DNA of 64,000 bases, taken from Cardiobacterium sp. Marseille-Q4385 (lineage in GTDB: Bacteria; Pseudomonadota; Gammaproteobacteria; Cardiobacteriales; Cardiobacteriaceae). The DNA is taken from positions 2,060,501-2,124,500 of the forward strand of contig NZ_OU745373.1 of the NCBI RefSeq assembly GCF_916618745.1. The letters are read 5' to 3'. The notes beneath the pieces were generated by a model. It searched no databases, was not told where the DNA came from, and was given only the letters and a program-made list of their open reading frames with translations. Positions 24,739 through 33,145 of this stretch are shown in pieces (position 1 is the first letter of the stretch; the number at the start of each line of letters is the position of its first letter). The position numbers were made by a program, and so were the translations under genes.

Positions 24739-25370
24739 CAGTCGTCCAGCTGCGGGTTGTCGCAGAGGTCGGAAATCAGGCAGGCGGTGCAGCGCGGTTT
24801 GCGTGCCACGCAGATGTAGCGTCCGTGCAGGATGAGCCAGTGGTGCGCGTCCAGCAGGTATTCGGGCGGAACGCGCTGCATCAGGCTGTCTTCGACGGCG
24901 CGCACGTTTTTGCCCGGCGCGATGCCGGTGCGGTTGGCGACGCGGAAGATGTGGGTATCCACCGCCATCACGGGTTGGCGGTAGGCGGTATTGAGGATGA
25001 CGTTGGCGGTTTTGCGTCCGACGCCGGGCAGTTTTTCCAGTGCGGCGCGGTCGGCAGGGACTTCACCGTGGTAGTCGTCGATAAGGATTTGGCAGGTTTT
25101 GAGGATGTTCGCCGCTTTGCTGTTGTAGAGGCCAATGGTTTTGATGTATTCCTTCAGGCCGTCTTCGCCGAGGGCAAGGATGGCAGCGGGGGTGTTGGCA
25201 GCAGGAAAGAGGCGGCGCGTGGCTTTGTTCACGCCTTTGTCGGTCGCCTGTGCCGAGAGGATGACGGCGATGAGCAGTTCGAAGGTGCTGTTGTATTCGA
25301 GTTCGGTGGTCGGCTGCGGGTTTTCTGCTTTGAAGCGGCGGAAGCATTCGGCGATAGCGGCGGGGGTCAT
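24738..25370 (-). CDS. nth: Endonuclease III (DNA glycosylase/AP lyase)
   Basis: 210 residues, identical in length class to E. coli Nth (211). It removes oxidised pyrimidines. The helix-hairpin-helix LPGVGRKTA (114-122) carries catalytic Lys120; Asp138 follows in MAVDTHIFR. The [4Fe-4S] ligands are Cys187, Cys194, Cys197 and Cys203, at the same numbers as in E. coli. It is read together with the downstream 90-residue gene and probably also the upstream HhH gene and tatD. Confidence 0.96.
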   Translation of the reverse strand: MTPAAIAECFRRFKAENPQPTTELEYNSTFELLIAVILSAQATDKGVNKATRRLFPAANTPAAILALGEDGLKEYIKTIGLYNSKAANILKTCQILIDDYHGEVPADRAALEKLPGVGRKTANVILNTAYRQPVMAVDTHIFRVANRTGIAPGKNVRAVEDSLMQRVPPEYLLDAHHWLILHGRYICVARKPRCTACLISDLCDNPQLDD

Positions 25371-25403
25371 GGTGTGGTCGTGAGTGGTATGGTGCCAGGC
25401 GGG

Positions 25404-25649
25404 TCAACTGCACGCTTTTTGTCGCTGCGCCCAGGCGATGGCAGTCGTGATGGCGGCGCGGGCTTGCGGGCTGTTTCGCCAGCAGGTGCTGCCGGTGAGG
25501 TAGGCGCCGTGGGCGAGGATGTCGTCCACGTCGGCTTCCGCGAGGGCGGGAATGTCGTCCAGCCCCATTTGCGCGAGACGCTGGATGATGGTTTTGCCGA
25601 TGCCTTTTTCGGCGAGCAGGCTTTTTTCTTGTTCTGGGGTGAAGGGCAT
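25404..25649 (-). CDS. Small helix-hairpin-helix-like protein
   Basis: 81 residues. EKGIGKTIIQRLAQMGLDDIPALAEADVDDI (about 14-44, shown in part) reads as a DNA-binding or scaffold HhH motif, followed by GSTCWRNSPQARAAITTAI. It is not a known repair enzyme. The stop of tatD and this start overlap by one base, and nth follows, giving a tatD-HhH-nth-90aa unit with a nucleic-acid theme. Confidence 0.65.
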   Translation of the reverse strand: MPFTPEQEKSLLAEKGIGKTIIQRLAQMGLDDIPALAEADVDDILAHGAYLTGSTCWRNSPQARAAITTAIAWAQRQKACS

Positions 25650-26431
25650 CAGGAGACTCCAAAGAAGCGGCGGGTGTTAGCCAGGGTTTGCGCGGCGAGG
25701 GCGGCAGGGTCTTCGTCGCGGCAGCGCGCGACTTCGTGCAGGACCGCCGGCAGGTAGCGCGGTTCGTTAACGCGCGGTAGGGGGTTGAGGGTTTTGGGGG
25801 TGAGGTAGGGCGCGTCGGTTTCGAGCATGAGACGGTCAGCGGGGATGTGGCGCACGGTGTCGCGTAGTTCGGCGCCGCGTTCGGGGTCGCAGATCCAGCC
25901 GGTGATGCCGATGTAGAGGCCGCGCTCTGTCATCGCTTCCATTTGTGCGCGTGTGCCGGTGAAGCAGTGCCAGACGGCGCCGGCGAGTTCGGGCAGGGCG
26001 TCGCCGAGGATGGCGGCAAAGTCGGCGTAGGCGGCGCGTTCGTGCAGGAAGACGGGTTTTTGTACGGTTTTGGCGATGGCAAGCTGGTCGGTGAAGCAGC
26101 GGCGCTGGTTGTCGCGCCGCGCGAGGTTGCGGTGGTAATCCAGCCCCATTTCGCCAACGGCAACGCAGCGTGTTTCGCGGGCGAGGGTTTGCAGGAGCAG
26201 GCGGTGCGCGGGGGCGTGCCAGTCGTCGGCGTGGTGCGGGTGGTAACCGGCGGTAGCGTAGAGTTCGCTGTGGCGGTTGGCGAGTTCGAGCGCGGTCTGG
26301 TTGCTGGCGGCGTCGCTGCCGGTGATGATCTGCGCGATGACGCCTGCCTCTTGCGCTTCGGCAAGGATGCGGTCGAGATGCGGCAAGAGGCGTTTGCTGG
26401 CGAGGTTGCAGCCGATGTCGATAAGCTTCAC
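25649..26431 (-). CDS. tatD: TatD-family metal-dependent deoxyribonuclease
   Basis: 260 residues, full length. It starts KLIDIGCNLAS, the TatD (not YcfH) N-terminus lacking the H-x-H pair. Metal-site elements: GYHPHHADDW (H64, H66), VGEMGLDYHR (E94), FLHERAA, WHCFTGT and LETDAPYLTP. TatD enzymes are 3'-5' exonucleases in DNA or RNA turnover. Its first four bases overlap the upstream membrane-protein gene. Confidence 0.92.
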   Translation of the reverse strand: MKLIDIGCNLASKRLLPHLDRILAEAQEAGVIAQIITGSDAASNQTALELANRHSELYATAGYHPHHADDWHAPAHRLLLQTLARETRCVAVGEMGLDYHRNLARRDNQRRCFTDQLAIAKTVQKPVFLHERAAYADFAAILGDALPELAGAVWHCFTGTRAQMEAMTERGLYIGITGWICDPERGAELRDTVRHIPADRLMLETDAPYLTPKTLNPLPRVNEPRYLPAVLHEVARCRDEDPAALAAQTLANTRRFFGVS

Positions 26432-26616
26432 AGGCGGATCAGCAGGTAAACGAAGGCGATGACGCAGAGGATGATGATGGCAAAGGTGCCCCAGTGCTGC
26501 GGCGCGTTGCGCGAGCGTTCCACCAGGGCGCGGTAGCCGCCGCTTTTCACCATGCGGTAGGCGTAGTAGATGACGGCAGCGGCGACGACGACCAATCCGA
26601 CTTTGTTCCAGTCCAT
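26428..26616 (-). CDS. Small two-span membrane protein
   Basis: 62 residues. Two hydrophobic helices (about 6-22 and 43-61) are separated by a basic loop RMVKSGGYRALVERSRNAPQ, so the topology is an inner-membrane hairpin. Not recognised. The stop overlaps the tatD start by four bases; it leads that operon and faces the 26670 gene divergently. Confidence 0.6.
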   Translation of the reverse strand: MDWNKVGLVVVAAAVIYYAYRMVKSGGYRALVERSRNAPQHWGTFAIIILCVIAFVYLLIRL

Positions 26617-26669
26617 ACGGTATTTCCTCTGTAAAATGGGGCTTTCATTGTATCTGATTGGGGGTTCCC

Positions 26670-27050
26670 ATGCCGTTTGTGGACGCTTCGCCCGTAGGGC
26701 AGCATTTTATGAATTTTTCCCGGCCTCTTGCGCTGTCGCTGGTCGCGCGCGAGGGTGATTTATTGTCGTTTTTGCTGGTGTACGGCTTCGGCGAGTACCG
26801 CTTTACGGCGGATACGGCGCGCCACGATTGTCTGCGCGATATGCAGGCGATGCTGGATACGCTTGCGGGTGGCGGCGATTGTGCCGAGGCGCTGTTTGTC
26901 GATGATGCCGGGCAGGTGCGCCTGCTGGTGCAGGGCGGCGGCGATGTGCTGACCTTTGCCTGCTATGCCGATGGCGAGCTGCTGCCGTGGTTACAGGGCG
27001 AGGCCGGGCGCAAGGCGTTTACCGCCATACTGTGTGCGTTGCTGGCGTGA
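26670..27050 (+). CDS. Hypothetical protein upstream of an MFS gene
   Basis: 126 residues, soluble, not recognised. It starts MPFVDASPVGQHFMNFSRPL; the middle (about 75-100) is a regular beta pattern EALFVDDAGQVRLLVQGGGDV. The in-frame TTG at 26658 is an alternative start without better support. It ends eight bases before the MFS start, with its stop region supplying that gene's ribosome binding site (GTGAGG). Confidence 0.6.
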   Translation: MPFVDASPVGQHFMNFSRPLALSLVAREGDLLSFLLVYGFGEYRFTADTARHDCLRDMQAMLDTLAGGGDCAEALFVDDAGQVRLLVQGGGDVLTFACYADGELLPWLQGEAGRKAFTAILCALLA

Positions 27051-27058
27051 GGATGACG

Positions 27059-28204
27059 ATGGTAACTTCCTGGCAGCGCGGTATCGCGATTCTCACGGGG
27101 ATTTATGTGTCCCGGATGTTGGGGCTGTTTATGGTCTTCCCCGTCTTTTCCCTCTACGCCAGCGAGCTTGCCGGCGCGAACAAGACCTTGGTCGGCGTCG
27201 CGCTCGGCATTTACGGCCTCAGCCAGGGCTTGCTGCAACTGCCCTGCGGCTGGCTATCCGACCGTTTCGGGCGCAAGCCGGTCATTGCCGCTGGATTGCT
27301 TTTGTTCGTCGCGGGCAGCCTGCTCGCGGCGACGGCGACGACCATCACCATGATGATTGCCGCCCGCGCAGTGCAGGGCATGGGCGCAATTGCCGCTGTT
27401 ACCCTGGCCTATGCGACCGACATCACCCCCGGCGAAAAACTCGGCAAAGTGATGGCCATCCTCGGCGGCAGCATCGGCATGGCCTTCGTGCTGTCGCTGA
27501 TTATCGGGCCGCTGGTTGCCGCGTGGATTGGCGTCGCCGGACTCTTTTACCTGATCGCGCTGATAGCAGGCCTTGCCCTCGTCGCCAGCCTGCGTTTGCC
27601 ACTTGTCCCCACCCGGCCGCAAACCGCTGCCACAGGGCATTACGACAAACGCCAACTGATGCAGGCCGCTGCCGCCATCTTCTTCCTGCACGGCGTCTTC
27701 ACCGCCACCTTCCTTGTCCTGCCGCCGCTACTGGTGGACGCGGGCATCGCCAAAGCCAACCACTGGTGGCTGTATCTGCCCGCCAACCTCGTCGCCCTCT
27801 GCTTCATGCGCGTCAAAGCGACACCACACCCGCTTAACTTCGGCATCAGCTACCTGCTGCTCGCCGTTGGTACCAGCCTGCTCGCCATGCCGTTTGGCAC
27901 GTGGTGGCTGCTCTTTGCCCTTAGCATCTACTTCATCGCCTTCTACCGCCTCGAAACCGGCCTGCCGCACTGGGTGGCGCATATCGCCTCGCCCGATGCG
28001 CGTGGCCGGGCGATGGGCCTCTATTCCAGTGCCCAATTCCTCGGCAGCTTCTGCGGCGGGGCGGTGGCGGGGCGCCTGTGGCACGACCTGCCGCCGGCGA
28101 CCGTCCTGCTGCCACTCGTCGCCGCCTGCGCCTGCGCCGCGCTCCTTTTGCTGAAAATAGGCAAAACGACTACACTACGCGCCGCAACGCACAGCGACTC
28201 TTAA
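27059..28204 (+). CDS. MFS transporter (YajR-like, DHA1)
   Basis: 381 residues with 12 spans. Motif A is GWLSDRFGRKPV (about 65-76); RMLGLFMVFPVFSLYASEL (about 19-37) is the typical YajR/DHA1 first helix. It lacks the C-terminal ferredoxin-like domain of E. coli YajR. A possible drug or metabolite exporter. The ATG at 27059 has GAGG at an ideal seven-base spacing; the ATG at 27053 is too close. ssb begins 28 bases after its stop. Confidence 0.85.
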   Translation: MVTSWQRGIAILTGIYVSRMLGLFMVFPVFSLYASELAGANKTLVGVALGIYGLSQGLLQLPCGWLSDRFGRKPVIAAGLLLFVAGSLLAATATTITMMIAARAVQGMGAIAAVTLAYATDITPGEKLGKVMAILGGSIGMAFVLSLIIGPLVAAWIGVAGLFYLIALIAGLALVASLRLPLVPTRPQTAATGHYDKRQLMQAAAAIFFLHGVFTATFLVLPPLLVDAGIAKANHWWLYLPANLVALCFMRVKATPHPLNFGISYLLLAVGTSLLAMPFGTWWLLFALSIYFIAFYRLETGLPHWVAHIASPDARGRAMGLYSSAQFLGSFCGGAVAGRLWHDLPPATVLLPLVAACACAALLLLKIGKTTTLRAATHSDS

Positions 28205-28232
28205 CCTTTAACATATTGAAACAGGACAAAAA

Positions 28233-28826
28233 ATGGCAGGCGTCAACAAAGTCATCATCATCGGAAACCTCGGCAACGACCCGGATATGCGTTACATGCC
28301 CAGCGGCGAAGCCGTAGCGAACCTCTCCATCGCGACCTCAGAAACCTGGACCGACCGCAACACCGGCGAAAAACGCGAAAAAACCGAATGGCACCGCGTC
28401 GTCGCCTTCCGCAAACTGGCGGAAATCATCGGCCAGTACTGCAAAAAAGGCAGCAAAATCTACATCGAAGGCAAACTGCAAACCCGCAAATGGACCGACC
28501 AGAGCGGACAAAACCGCTACACCACCGAAATCATCGCTGACGAAATGCAAATGCTCGACAGCCGTGGCAGCGGTGGCGGCGACTGGGGCAACAACCAGGG
28601 GCAAGACTACGGTAACCGTGGCCAGGGCGGCTACAACAACGCTAACCGTGGCGGCGGCTACGGCAACCAGGGCGACGACTACGGCTATAACGACTATGGC
28701 AACAGCGGCGGTGGCAATCAGCGCAACAGCATGCCGAACAAACCTGTCCCCCCGCAAAACGACAACGGCGGCTTCGGCGGCCCGACGCTTGATCAAGACA
28801 CCTTCGACGACGACATACCGTTCTGA
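28233..28826 (+). CDS. ssb: Single-stranded DNA-binding protein
   Basis: 197 residues. The OB fold (about 1-112) starts [19 protein letters not shown] and carries the ssDNA-contact Trp/Phe positions (ETWTDR, EWHRVV, RKWTDQ). A long Gly/Asn/Gln/Tyr linker (about 113-182) leads to the acidic tip DDDIPF that recruits repair and replication enzymes. It is slightly longer than E. coli SSB (178) because of the linker. A terminator follows directly. Confidence 0.97.
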   Translation: MAGVNKVIIIGNLGNDPDMRYMPSGEAVANLSIATSETWTDRNTGEKREKTEWHRVVAFRKLAEIIGQYCKKGSKIYIEGKLQTRKWTDQSGQNRYTTEIIADEMQMLDSRGSGGGDWGNNQGQDYGNRGQGGYNNANRGGGYGNQGDDYGYNDYGNSGGGNQRNSMPNKPVPPQNDNGGFGGPTLDQDTFDDDIPF

Positions 28827-28835
28827 GTCACCCAC

Positions 28836-28860
28836 AAAACCGCGCCCGGCGCGGTTTTTT
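28836..28860 (+). terminator. Terminator after ssb
   Basis: AAAACCGCGC (28836-28845) pairs with GCGCGGTTTT (28849-28858), then T-rich. Confidence 0.85.
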
Positions 28861-28869
28861 ACTACGCAG

Positions 28870-28957
28870 CCGCCAAGCGGCGTCATTGCTGGGTTTTGTA
28901 GAGACGTTGCCTGCAACGTCTCAAAAACAAAAACCGTGTCATTACCCCGCTTGGCGG
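28870..28957. repeat. MITE-like composite repeat with terminal inverted repeats
   Basis: 88 bp. The left end is CCGCCAAGCGGCGTCAT and the right end, in reverse complement, is CCGCCAAGCGGGGTAAT (15 of 17 match). Between them lies a perfect palindrome (arms GAGACGTTGC and GCAACGTCTC, 28901-28922). No ORF. The best-formed member of the composite family in the window. Confidence 0.8.
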
Positions 28958-29024
28958 TCGCGTTTGCCGCAAAGTCGGCAAAATCGCCGACCTGCCCTAT
29001 GGCCTCTATAACCCTCTCAACCCC

Positions 29025-29699
29025 ATGACCTATCGCATCATCCTCTTCGACTTCGACGGCACCCTTGCCGACAGTGCCCAATGCAGCATCCTTGCCACCC
29101 AGGCCGCCTTCGCCGCGCAGCATCTGCCCGCGCCAGATGCCGCTGCCATCGTGCACAGCATGGGCATTCCCATTGAAACCGCCTTCCGCAGCCTCGGCGC
29201 GGCAACGCTGAGTGACGCGGCCTATGCCGCGTTGCTGGCCGACTTCCGCCGCTATTACAGCGACTATACCGCCGACCACGTCCGTCTCTTCCCCGGTATC
29301 TCCGCCCTGCTCGCCGCCCTCAAAGCGCAGCACAAAACCCTCGCCATCGTCAGCAGCAAACGAAACGCCCGTCTGCGTGACAACAGCGCCCGGCTCGGCA
29401 TCGACGGCTACATCGACGTCTGCATCGGCTCGGACCAGGTGACGCACTACAAACCGCATCCCGACAGCGTCCACGTTGCCCTTGCCGCCCTCGGTTACCA
29501 CGGCGCACCCGAAGCCGTCATCACCGTCGGCGACGCGACGGGCGACATCCGCATGGGGCAAGCCGCCGGCATCCGCACCTGTGCCGTCACCTGGGGCGCA
29601 CATGATGCCGTCGCCCTGCGCGCCGCCGCCCCCGACTATCTCGCCGACAGTGTCGCTGCCCTGCAACACATCCTGCTTGCGGGAGGCACCGCGCGGTAA
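29025..29699 (+). CDS. HAD-superfamily phosphatase (Gph/PGP-like)
   Basis: 224 residues. HAD motif I is FDFDGTLADS (8-17), motif II IVSSK near residue 107, a motif III lysine in HYKPHPDS (about 141-148), and motif IV GDATGDIRMG (about 168-177). The small alpha-helical cap after motif I suits phosphoglycolate phosphatase or a nucleotide/pyrophosphate phosphatase. The exact substrate is uncertain. It stands alone between two composite repeat elements. Confidence 0.88.
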   Translation: MTYRIILFDFDGTLADSAQCSILATQAAFAAQHLPAPDAAAIVHSMGIPIETAFRSLGAATLSDAAYAALLADFRRYYSDYTADHVRLFPGISALLAALKAQHKTLAIVSSKRNARLRDNSARLGIDGYIDVCIGSDQVTHYKPHPDSVHVALAALGYHGAPEAVITVGDATGDIRMGQAAGIRTCAVTWGAHDAVALRAAAPDYLADSVAALQHILLAGGTAR

Positions 29700-29713
29700 C
29701 AGAAGGGAGGGAG

Positions 29714-29810
29714 ACGCCAAGCGGCGTAAATACAGGATTTTGTAGAGACGTTGCCTGCAACGTCTCCATCCCAAACCGTCAGCTTGCACCAAATCCTGCC
29801 AAGCGGCGTG
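29714..29810. repeat. Composite repeat: CCAAGCGG copies flanking the GAGAC palindrome
   Basis: The left copy begins ACGCCAAGCGGCGTAAATAC (29714). The perfect palindrome GAGACGTTGC-CT-GCAACGTCTC is at 29745-29766. A second copy, CCAAGCGGCGTGG (29799), is in the same orientation as the first, unlike the inverted pair at 28870. The first 50 bases are nearly identical to the 28870 element. Confidence 0.8.
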
Positions 29811-29895
29811 GCGGCGGGATGTTGTTGGTCCGGAGACGGGCATAAAAAAAGCGCCAACGATGTTGGCGCAAGGAAAAGGAAAAACAATGAAAAAC

Positions 29896-29971
29896 TGGCC
29901 CGCCCGAAGGGATTCGAACCCCTGACCTTTGCCTCCGGAGGGCAACGCTCTATCCACTAAGCTACGGGCGG
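29896..29971 (-). tRNA. tRNA-Arg (anticodon CCG)
   Basis: 76 bases including encoded CCA. The acceptor pairs CCGCCCG with CGGGCGG, the anticodon stem-loop is TTGCC-CTCCGGA-GGCAA (anticodon CCG, reading CGG), and the T-arm contains GGTTCGAATCC. Minus strand. Confidence 0.96.
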
Positions 29972-29982
29972 GAAGGTGGCGC

Positions 29983-30011
29983 ATTGTAGCGGAAGCCTTA
30001 TCCTTCGGCAA
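29983..30011 (-). promoter_or_regulatory. Promoter of tRNA-Arg
   Basis: On the minus strand TTGCCG (30011-30006), a 17-base spacer, then TACAAT (29988-29983), placing the transcript start just before the tRNA 5' end. Confidence 0.7.
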
Positions 30012-30233
30012 TTCTTCCGCAGGGGCGCATTGGCTGCACATTCTCACGCGTTATACTGCTTTTCAGCGTAATTTACTTATTTCCTGTTTTCACCATGAAG
30101 TGTCTATTATTAACGGCATTATCCTTTTACATCGGTAAAAGTCGCTCAATTTTTCGCTAAAAGCACAAAAATAACGCGCGCGCATAAAATATTTGCGCAT
30201 TTATGTTTTTGCATATTTTTGGTGAATATCGCT

Positions 30234-30392
30234 ATGGTGAACCGCTTAACAGGCGATGTCCTCCCGCTTGACACGGTGAATATCATCATTTCTGCCGCCG
30301 TCTGCCGTCATCCTGCCGCTTGCTGCCCGCCGGAAGCGGCAAAACGCGGCTTGACGCCCTGCAATGTGATGCGTACTGTTACCCGCCCGTAA
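30234..30392 (+). promoter_or_regulatory. Possible ilv leader ORF/attenuator region
   Basis: A 52-codon frame starts ATG at 30234 and ends TAA 15 bases before the ilvI ATG. It includes VNIIISAAV, with three consecutive Ile codons (ATC ATC ATT) and nearby Leu and Val codons, the regulatory codons expected of a branched-chain attenuator. A GCCGCTT/AAGCGGC hairpin follows within the frame, but there is no obvious poly-T terminator. The stretch from the tRNA to this point (29972-30233) is AT-rich with no gene. Function inferred. Confidence 0.35.
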
Positions 30393-30407
30393 CGAGAAGA
30401 AGCAGCT

Positions 30408-32174
30408 ATGGCGAAGAAAAAACATCACATCAGCGGTGCAGACATCATCATTGAGGCACTGCGCGAGGAGCAGGTTACGCACGTCTTCGGTTATCCGGGC
30501 GGCGCGGTGCTGCATATCTATGACGCGATTTACAAGCAGAAGGACATCACCCACATCCTCGCCCGCCACGAGCAGGGCGCGGTGCACGAGGCGGATGGTT
30601 ACGCGCGCGCGTCCGGCAAAGTCGGCGTGGCGATTGTCACCTCCGGGCCGGGACTGACCAATGCCGTGACCGGCATCGCTACTGCCCACGCCGATTCCAT
30701 CCCGCTGGTCGTCATTTCCGGGCAGGTGCCGTCGGTATTGATTGGTAACGATGCTTTTCAGGAAGTCGATGCGGTCGGCATCACCCGCCCCTGCGTCAAG
30801 CACAGCTTTTTGGTGAAGAATGTGGAAGAACTGGCGCTGACCATCAAAAAGGCTTTCCATATCGCGCGCAGCGGCAGACCGGGTCCGGTGCTGATTGATG
30901 TCGCCAAAGACGTGACCGGCGCTTTCACCGATTTCAACTACCCCGATGAAGTCTCGCTGCGCTCTTATCAGCCGACGGTAGAAGGGCACGTCGGGCAGAT
31001 CAAGCGCGCGCTGAAATCGCTGAAAAAAGCGAAGCGTCCGGTGCTGTACTTCGGTGGCGGCGTCATTCTTGATAATGCCCACGCGGAACTGATTGATGTG
31101 GCGCGCCGCCTGCACCTGCCCGTGACGGGGACGTTGATGGGCCTCGGCGGTTATCCCGGTAACGACCCGCAATTCCTGGGGATGCTGGGGATGCACGGCA
31201 CTTATGAAGCGAACATGGCGATGCACCATGCCGATGTGCTCTTTGCCGTCGGCGCCCGCTTCGATGACCGCGTCACCGGCGATGTGAACAAATTCTGCCC
31301 GCATGCGGAAATCATCCACGTCGATATCGATCCCTCTTCCATCTCGAAAAACGTCACCGTGCACATCCCCATCGTCGGCTCGGTGCGCGCCGTGCTCGGC
31401 GAGATGCTGCACCAGATGGGCGAAGAAACCGCCGATCCCGCGCACACCGCCGACTGGTGGGCGCAAATCGCCAAATGGCGTGCGGTTGACTCGCTCAAAT
31501 ACGAAACCGATGGCGAACGCATCAAGCCGCAGCAAGTCATCGAAACCCTCTACAAACTCACCGGCGGGCGCGCCATCATCGCGTCCGATGTCGGCCAGCA
31601 CCAAATGTGGGCGGCGCAATACTTCCCCTTCCATGAACCGCGCCGCTGGATCAATTCCGGCGGCCTCGGCACGATGGGCTTCGGCTATCCGGCGGCGATT
31701 GGCGCGAAAATCGCCCGCCCCGAAGAAGACGTGTACTGCATCACCGGCGACGGCTCCATCCAGATGATGATTCAGGAAATGACCACCGCCCTGCAATATC
31801 AAGTACCGGTGAAAATCCTCTGCCTGAACAACGGCTACCTCGGCATGGTGCGGCAGTGGCAGGAATTCTTTTATGGCCGCCGCTACTCGATGAGCACCAT
31901 GGACGTGCAGCCCGATTTCATCAAACTCGCGGCAGCCTACGGCCACAGCGGCGTGCGCATCGAACGCCCCGCCGACCTTGAGTCGGCTCTGCGCGACATC
32001 ATCGCCCAGAAAGACAAAACCATCTTCGTGGACATCATCACCGACCCCGGCGAAAACGTCTATCCGATGATACCGGCGGGCGGCGGCCAGGCGGAAATGC
32101 TGCTCGGCAAAAGTTCGCGCCGCAACAAAGACAACGACCAAGACAGCGACAGCCAGGAAATGGTACTGATATGA
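30408..32174 (+). CDS. ilvI: Acetolactate synthase large (catalytic) subunit
   Basis: 588 residues. It makes acetolactate or acetohydroxybutyrate from pyruvate using ThDP, FAD and Mg2+. The cofactor-activating Glu55 is in ARHEQGAVHEADGYAR. The FAD-region and middle domain include GARFDDRVTGDV. The ThDP motif begins ITGDGSIQM near 445 and ends NNGYLGMVRQWQ. The C-terminal tail (about 570-588) is unusually charged. The stop overlaps ilvH by four bases (ATGA). Confidence 0.96.
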   Translation: MAKKKHHISGADIIIEALREEQVTHVFGYPGGAVLHIYDAIYKQKDITHILARHEQGAVHEADGYARASGKVGVAIVTSGPGLTNAVTGIATAHADSIPLVVISGQVPSVLIGNDAFQEVDAVGITRPCVKHSFLVKNVEELALTIKKAFHIARSGRPGPVLIDVAKDVTGAFTDFNYPDEVSLRSYQPTVEGHVGQIKRALKSLKKAKRPVLYFGGGVILDNAHAELIDVARRLHLPVTGTLMGLGGYPGNDPQFLGMLGMHGTYEANMAMHHADVLFAVGARFDDRVTGDVNKFCPHAEIIHVDIDPSSISKNVTVHIPIVGSVRAVLGEMLHQMGEETADPAHTADWWAQIAKWRAVDSLKYETDGERIKPQQVIETLYKLTGGRAIIASDVGQHQMWAAQYFPFHEPRRWINSGGLGTMGFGYPAAIGAKIARPEEDVYCITGDGSIQMMIQEMTTALQYQVPVKILCLNNGYLGMVRQWQEFFYGRRYSMSTMDVQPDFIKLAAAYGHSGVRIERPADLESALRDIIAQKDKTIFVDIITDPGENVYPMIPAGGGQAEMLLGKSSRRNKDNDQDSDSQEMVLI

Positions 32175-32677
32175 GCACAAAACGACACGTCATCTCCCTT
32201 CTCATGGAAAACCGCGCGGGCGCGCTCTCGCGCGTCGTCGGCCTCTTCTCGGCGCGTGGCTTCAACATCGAAAACCTCAACGTCGCGCCGACGCAGGACG
32301 AAACCATCTCGCGCCTGACGCTGGTCACCTACTGCGACGAAAAACTCATCGAACAAATCAACAAACAGCTCAACAAACTCATCGAAGTCATCAAGCTGGT
32401 GAACCTCGGCGATACCGAATTTGTTGACCGCGAAATGCTCTTAATCAAAATTAACGTGGACGCGAAAAACCGCGGCCAATACCTGCAACTGGCGGAAGCC
32501 TTCCGCGCGCGCATCATCGCCATCACGCCGAGTACCGTCATCTTCGAAGTGACCGGTTCGCAGCGCAAACTGGATGCCTTCATCGGCGTGCTGGAGCCGG
32601 AAATCATCGCCGAAATGGCGCGCACCGGCGTTACCGGCCTTGCTGCCACCGGCACGGGCAAGTGCCTCATCCTCTAA
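32171..32677 (+). CDS. ilvH: Acetolactate synthase small (regulatory) subunit
   Basis: 168 residues, standard for IlvH/IlvN. The N-terminal ACT domain (about 5-80) includes SLLMENRAGALSRVVGLFSA (10-29) and FNIENLNVAPT, which form the valine-binding interface. The C-terminal domain follows (about 85-165). It activates the catalytic subunit and provides valine feedback. Start and stop are unambiguous because of the ATGA overlap with ilvI. Confidence 0.96.
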   Translation: MSTKRHVISLLMENRAGALSRVVGLFSARGFNIENLNVAPTQDETISRLTLVTYCDEKLIEQINKQLNKLIEVIKLVNLGDTEFVDREMLLIKINVDAKNRGQYLQLAEAFRARIIAITPSTVIFEVTGSQRKLDAFIGVLEPEIIAEMARTGVTGLAATGTGKCLIL

Positions 32678-32695
32678 CCACAACGGAGAACATCC

Positions 32696-33115
32696 ATGAA
32701 AAAAATCGTCCTCCTCATCCTCGGCGCCCTGCTGGCAGGCAATGTCCTCGCGCAGTTCGACTATCCCGGGCGCAAACTCAACAGACTGACCCTTGAAATC
32801 ATCGAAAAAGCCAAACAGGCAGCGGAAAAAGTGCCGGACGAAGCGGCGAAAATCGAAGCCTTTATCGCCTACCTCGAAACCCGGCGGGAAGAATACAAAG
32901 AAACCTCGCTGGAAGCCTGCATCGCCGAGCGGGGTGTGGAAAAAGCCGGGGCGTGCAGCTGTGGCGCGGAAAAATCCGACTACCCGCGCCTCTTCCGTTT
33001 CTGGGCGCTGCACAACCTCACCGAGCAAGACACCAGCACCGAACTCGACGCACAGACGACGGCCAACGACGCTGTCGCGCAAGAATGCGGCCTGACGGAC
33101 GAACAGGCGCAATAA
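32696..33115 (+). CDS. Exported hypothetical protein in the ilv cluster
   Basis: 139 residues, not recognised. A Sec signal peptide (1-19, ending VLA) precedes a highly charged helical domain. C-terminal of it are three close cysteines (SLEACIAERG, then GACSCGAEKS, about 72-86) that could bind a metal or form disulfides. It is probably periplasmic. It starts 19 bases after ilvH with GGAG, yet nothing about it suggests amino-acid synthesis. Confidence 0.65.
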   Translation: MKKIVLLILGALLAGNVLAQFDYPGRKLNRLTLEIIEKAKQAAEKVPDEAAKIEAFIAYLETRREEYKETSLEACIAERGVEKAGACSCGAEKSDYPRLFRFWALHNLTEQDTSTELDAQTTANDAVAQECGLTDEQAQ

Positions 33116-33145
33116 CTCATTAAGGTGTAACGCAAAAGGAAAAAA

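Noticed and set aside
30246..32180. 644-codon open frame on the minus strand
   Set aside because: Fully antisense to ilvI; no recognisable domain and no ribosome binding site.
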